Positions 28,898 to 31,162 of a DNA stretch of 31,162 bases are shown piece after piece (position 1 is the first letter of the stretch; each line of letters opens with the position of its first letter). The stretch is from a virus: positions 1 through 31,162 of IMG/VR virus record IMGVR_UViG_3300036985_001466; one strand, written 5' to 3'. Made by a program: the position numbers and the translations under genes. The notes beneath the pieces are model-generated. The model was not told the DNA's origin and searched no databases. It worked only from the letters and a program-made list of their open reading frames with translations.

Positions 28898-31039
28898 ATG
28901 AGTTTAATTTTAAAAGACAGAGTAAAAGAGACTTCCACCACCTCAGGTAATGGCGTATTCACGCTTAATGGAGCTAGTACGGGGTTTCAATCCTTTGCTG
29001 TAATTGGCAATGGAAACACCACCTACTACTGCATTGCAACTCAAGGTATTTCAGAGTGGGAAGTAGGTATTGGAACCTATGCGTCTGCTGGCACTACTTT
29101 AACTCGTACTACAGTTCTATCTAACAGCTCAGGAACGCAGCCAACAGCTCTAACATTCTCCGGTGGGACCAAGGATGTATTCGTAACTTATCCTTCAGGA
29201 AAATCAGTTAACCTAGATGCCTCAGGTAACGTTAACATCAACGGTACTGTTGGTGCAACAACACCAGCCGCAGGAACTTTCACAGCACTGACAGATAGCG
29301 GCAACCTAACATTCACTGGAACAGGCAACAGAATTACTGGTGATATGAGTAATGGTACGATTGCTAACCGCGTGATGTTTCAGACGAGTTCTGCTGGGAG
29401 TAATTCGGTCATTTCTGCAATACCTAATGGAGCAGCAACGCAAAGCTCTTTTGTTGCGGCAGGAAATTCAGACCCAACAAATGCCAGCATTATTCAAATG
29501 CTTGCAAATGGCACAACGGATACACGCCTCGTATCTACCTTTTTTGGCACAGGCACATCTCTGCCAATGACCTTCCACACAGGAGGCAGTGAGAAAGTAA
29601 GGATAGACACCAGTGGTAATGTTGGGATTGGTCTGACTCCTAGTGCTTGGACTGACTCGATTGGCGTGATTCAAGGGGCTGTTGGAACATACGCAATTTC
29701 TTCAAATGGAACTAATAATAATCAATTTGATTTATTAAGTAATGCGTATCGCAGTGGTGGTACTAGCACATATTTATATTTTGCAAGTTCCACCGCCACT
29801 CGTTATCAGCAAGTTTCAGGCGCTCATGTTTGGTACACCGCTATCAGTGGCACGACAGGCGGAACAATCACCTTCTTAGAAAAAATGCGTATTGACACCA
29901 GTGGTAATGTTGGGATTGGTCTGACACCAACGGCTTCTGTTGGCGCATTGCAAGTAAGTGGGCGTGCCTTTGCAACGTCACAACTATATGTTGGTGCAGC
30001 AGGCTCTACTGCATATTCTGGTGGAATTCAAAATGTGAGCAATACCAGCAAGTCTGTTTCTATCGAAGCGGACCCAACTAATGTTGGCGCAAACTCGTTA
30101 ATTCTTTTTAACATCGACGCAACAGAACGTATGCGTATTGACTCTACTGGTAATGTTGGGATTGGTACGACATTCAATAATGTATATGACCAAGTCGCTT
30201 CTGCAAGACCTTTGGTTGTTCAGAAATCAGACACAAATACCACGCTTAACGGAAGTCTAGCCAGTATAACGATTGTTAATGGCGATACGACAACGAATAA
30301 TACCGCTCAGTTAAACTTTGCGGCAATTACTGGCGCAAGTACAAATCAGTATTCTTCGGCGTCTATTTCTACTATTTTTGGGGCAAGAACAAATACTGTA
30401 TACCCATCAGGTATCTTGACATTTTCAACAAGTGCGGCTACCCAAGCACCGGCAGAACGTATGCGTATTGACTCTACTGGTAATGTAGGTATTAACAATA
30501 CGAATCCAGCCGACACACTAGATGTTGTTGGAAATATAAGAATATCATCTGCAAGCCTTCTAAGATGGGTAGATGCTGGAACCGTAAGGTCATCTATACA
30601 AGGCGATGCAAGTTCAAATCTTATAATTAGCACTGGCGGCACAGAACGTATGCGTATTGATTCCGTTGGGAATACCTATGTTGAGACAGGTAATCTCTGG
30701 GAGTATTCTCCAGCGCCTACAGCACTAGCAGCAGGAGCAAATGCTGGAACAGCAGCGCAGCTTAGAAGCGGAATGTTCTCTGCTGCACAGACAACAGCAG
30801 TAACACTAACAATGCCAACAGGAACAGCGATTGATACAGGTTTTGCTGGAGTCCCTGCTGTAGACATTGGGTTCTACTTTTATGTTATTAATACAGGAAG
30901 TGCGCTTGGAGCTGTTACCGTAGCTGTTAACACTAATGTTACTTCTCTTGGCTCATTAGTAGTTGCTATAGGAACTTCTGCTCAGTTTAGACTACGCAGG
31001 ACCGCTTCAAATACTTATATTATGTATCGTTTAAGTTAA
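28898..31039 (+). CDS. tail fibre protein
   Basis: 713 residues. The N-terminal anchor (LILKDRVKETSTTSGNGVFT to VFVTYPSGKSVNL, about 1-106) is the one found on many aquatic phage fibres. The shaft contains five copies of an E-x-M/V-RID-x-x-GNVGI element at about residues 231, 327, 409, 518 and 582, separating variable beta modules. The last module (about 590-713) ends SAQFRLRRTASNTYIMYRLS. There is no S74 chaperone domain and no enzyme motif. It is the likely receptor-binding protein. Confidence 0.88.
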   Translation: MSLILKDRVKETSTTSGNGVFTLNGASTGFQSFAVIGNGNTTYYCIATQGISEWEVGIGTYASAGTTLTRTTVLSNSSGTQPTALTFSGGTKDVFVTYPSGKSVNLDASGNVNINGTVGATTPAAGTFTALTDSGNLTFTGTGNRITGDMSNGTIANRVMFQTSSAGSNSVISAIPNGAATQSSFVAAGNSDPTNASIIQMLANGTTDTRLVSTFFGTGTSLPMTFHTGGSEKVRIDTSGNVGIGLTPSAWTDSIGVIQGAVGTYAISSNGTNNNQFDLLSNAYRSGGTSTYLYFASSTATRYQQVSGAHVWYTAISGTTGGTITFLEKMRIDTSGNVGIGLTPTASVGALQVSGRAFATSQLYVGAAGSTAYSGGIQNVSNTSKSVSIEADPTNVGANSLILFNIDATERMRIDSTGNVGIGTTFNNVYDQVASARPLVVQKSDTNTTLNGSLASITIVNGDTTTNNTAQLNFAAITGASTNQYSSASISTIFGARTNTVYPSGILTFSTSAATQAPAERMRIDSTGNVGINNTNPADTLDVVGNIRISSASLLRWVDAGTVRSSIQGDASSNLIISTGGTERMRIDSVGNTYVETGNLWEYSPAPTALAAGANAGTAAQLRSGMFSAAQTTAVTLTMPTGTAIDTGFAGVPAVDIGFYFYVINTGSALGAVTVAVNTNVTSLGSLVVAIGTSAQFRLRRTASNTYIMYRLS

Positions 31040-31049
31040 GGAGATATAA

Positions 31050-31162
31050 ATGGCAACGACAATTACTTGGATAATTGAACAGATGTGGGTTAAGCCACTA
31101 GAAGATGGTCAGGATGACGTTGTAGTGACCGCTGCTTGGCGCTGCAATGGAGTTGATGGAGA
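31050..31162 (+). CDS. hypothetical protein, N-terminal part, cut by the window end
   Basis: GGAG seven bases before the ATG at 31050. The visible 37 residues begin MATTITWIIEQMWVKPLEDG and continue DDVVVTAAWRCNGVDG, a pattern typical of a short phage protein family (DUF7936-like) behind fibre genes. The frame is open to the window end. Confidence 0.72.
   Translation, partial: MATTITWIIEQMWVKPLEDGQDDVVVTAAWRCNGVDG

Noticed and set aside
28072-28962. 296-codon open frame antisense to the repeat-built gene
   Set aside because: It is open only because the sense strand consists of repeated Val/Thr/Gly codons without stops in the complement; the product is a low-complexity Thr/Pro/Val string and the sense gene has a ribosome site and family features.

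Overview
This window is one continuous piece of a tailed double-stranded DNA phage genome (Caudoviricetes), probably podovirus-like. It carries a P22-type portal, a terminase, a scaffold, a capsid protein, two head-tail adaptor-like proteins and then fibre-type proteins, with no tape measure or tail-tube gene between adaptors and fibres. Several short virion-region proteins resemble families common in aquatic phages. The recognisable promoters are sigma70-like and the ribosome binding sites are canonical GGAG, so a Gram-negative aquatic host is plausible. The host cannot be named from the sequence. No integrase, excisionase, tRNA, CRISPR array or insertion sequence was seen.

The genome has two arms. 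From about 11.2 kb leftward to position 1 all genes lie on the minus strand, tightly packed, often overlapping. Two near-identical sigma70 promoters, P2 near 11.32 kb and P1 near 10.0 kb, fire leftward. P2 leads into four small overlapping genes, including a double-HTH DNA-binding protein. P1 leads into a DUF3150-like protein, a MoxR-like AAA+ ATPase and a VWA protein with an HExxH motif, followed by a SleB-type cell wall hydrolase, several unknown genes, a VRR-NUC nuclease, a family A DNA polymerase (Leu at the position equivalent to E. coli 762) and small genes including a 44-residue membrane protein.

From 11.34 to 11.92 kb is a gene-free, AT-rich segment with fifteen TGTTCC/GGAACA hexamers, an (ATT)n/AT tract and a perfect 28-bp inverted repeat. 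It is the best candidate for a replication origin. Next to it, 12.1 to 13.6 kb holds three small leftward genes of unknown function in two units with duplicated promoters and flanks; two of the genes are followed by terminator-like hairpins.

From 13.8 kb rightward is the late operon, starting from a TTGACT-18-TATAGT promoter: small and large terminase, HNH-like protein, portal, a small protein, GroES-like co-chaperonin, scaffold, two small virion proteins and the major capsid protein, ended by a strong terminator. A second promoter then drives further virion genes, a run of small basic proteins sharing a GG-x-RGKT-x-GK terminal motif, adaptors, a repeat-built protein with a recent 339-bp internal duplication, and a 713-residue tail fibre. 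A further gene runs off the right edge.

A palindromic element (consensus TACAYC-N4-GRTGTA) recurs at seven control positions in the leftward arm and origin region, and may be the operator or RNA hairpin of a phage regulator.
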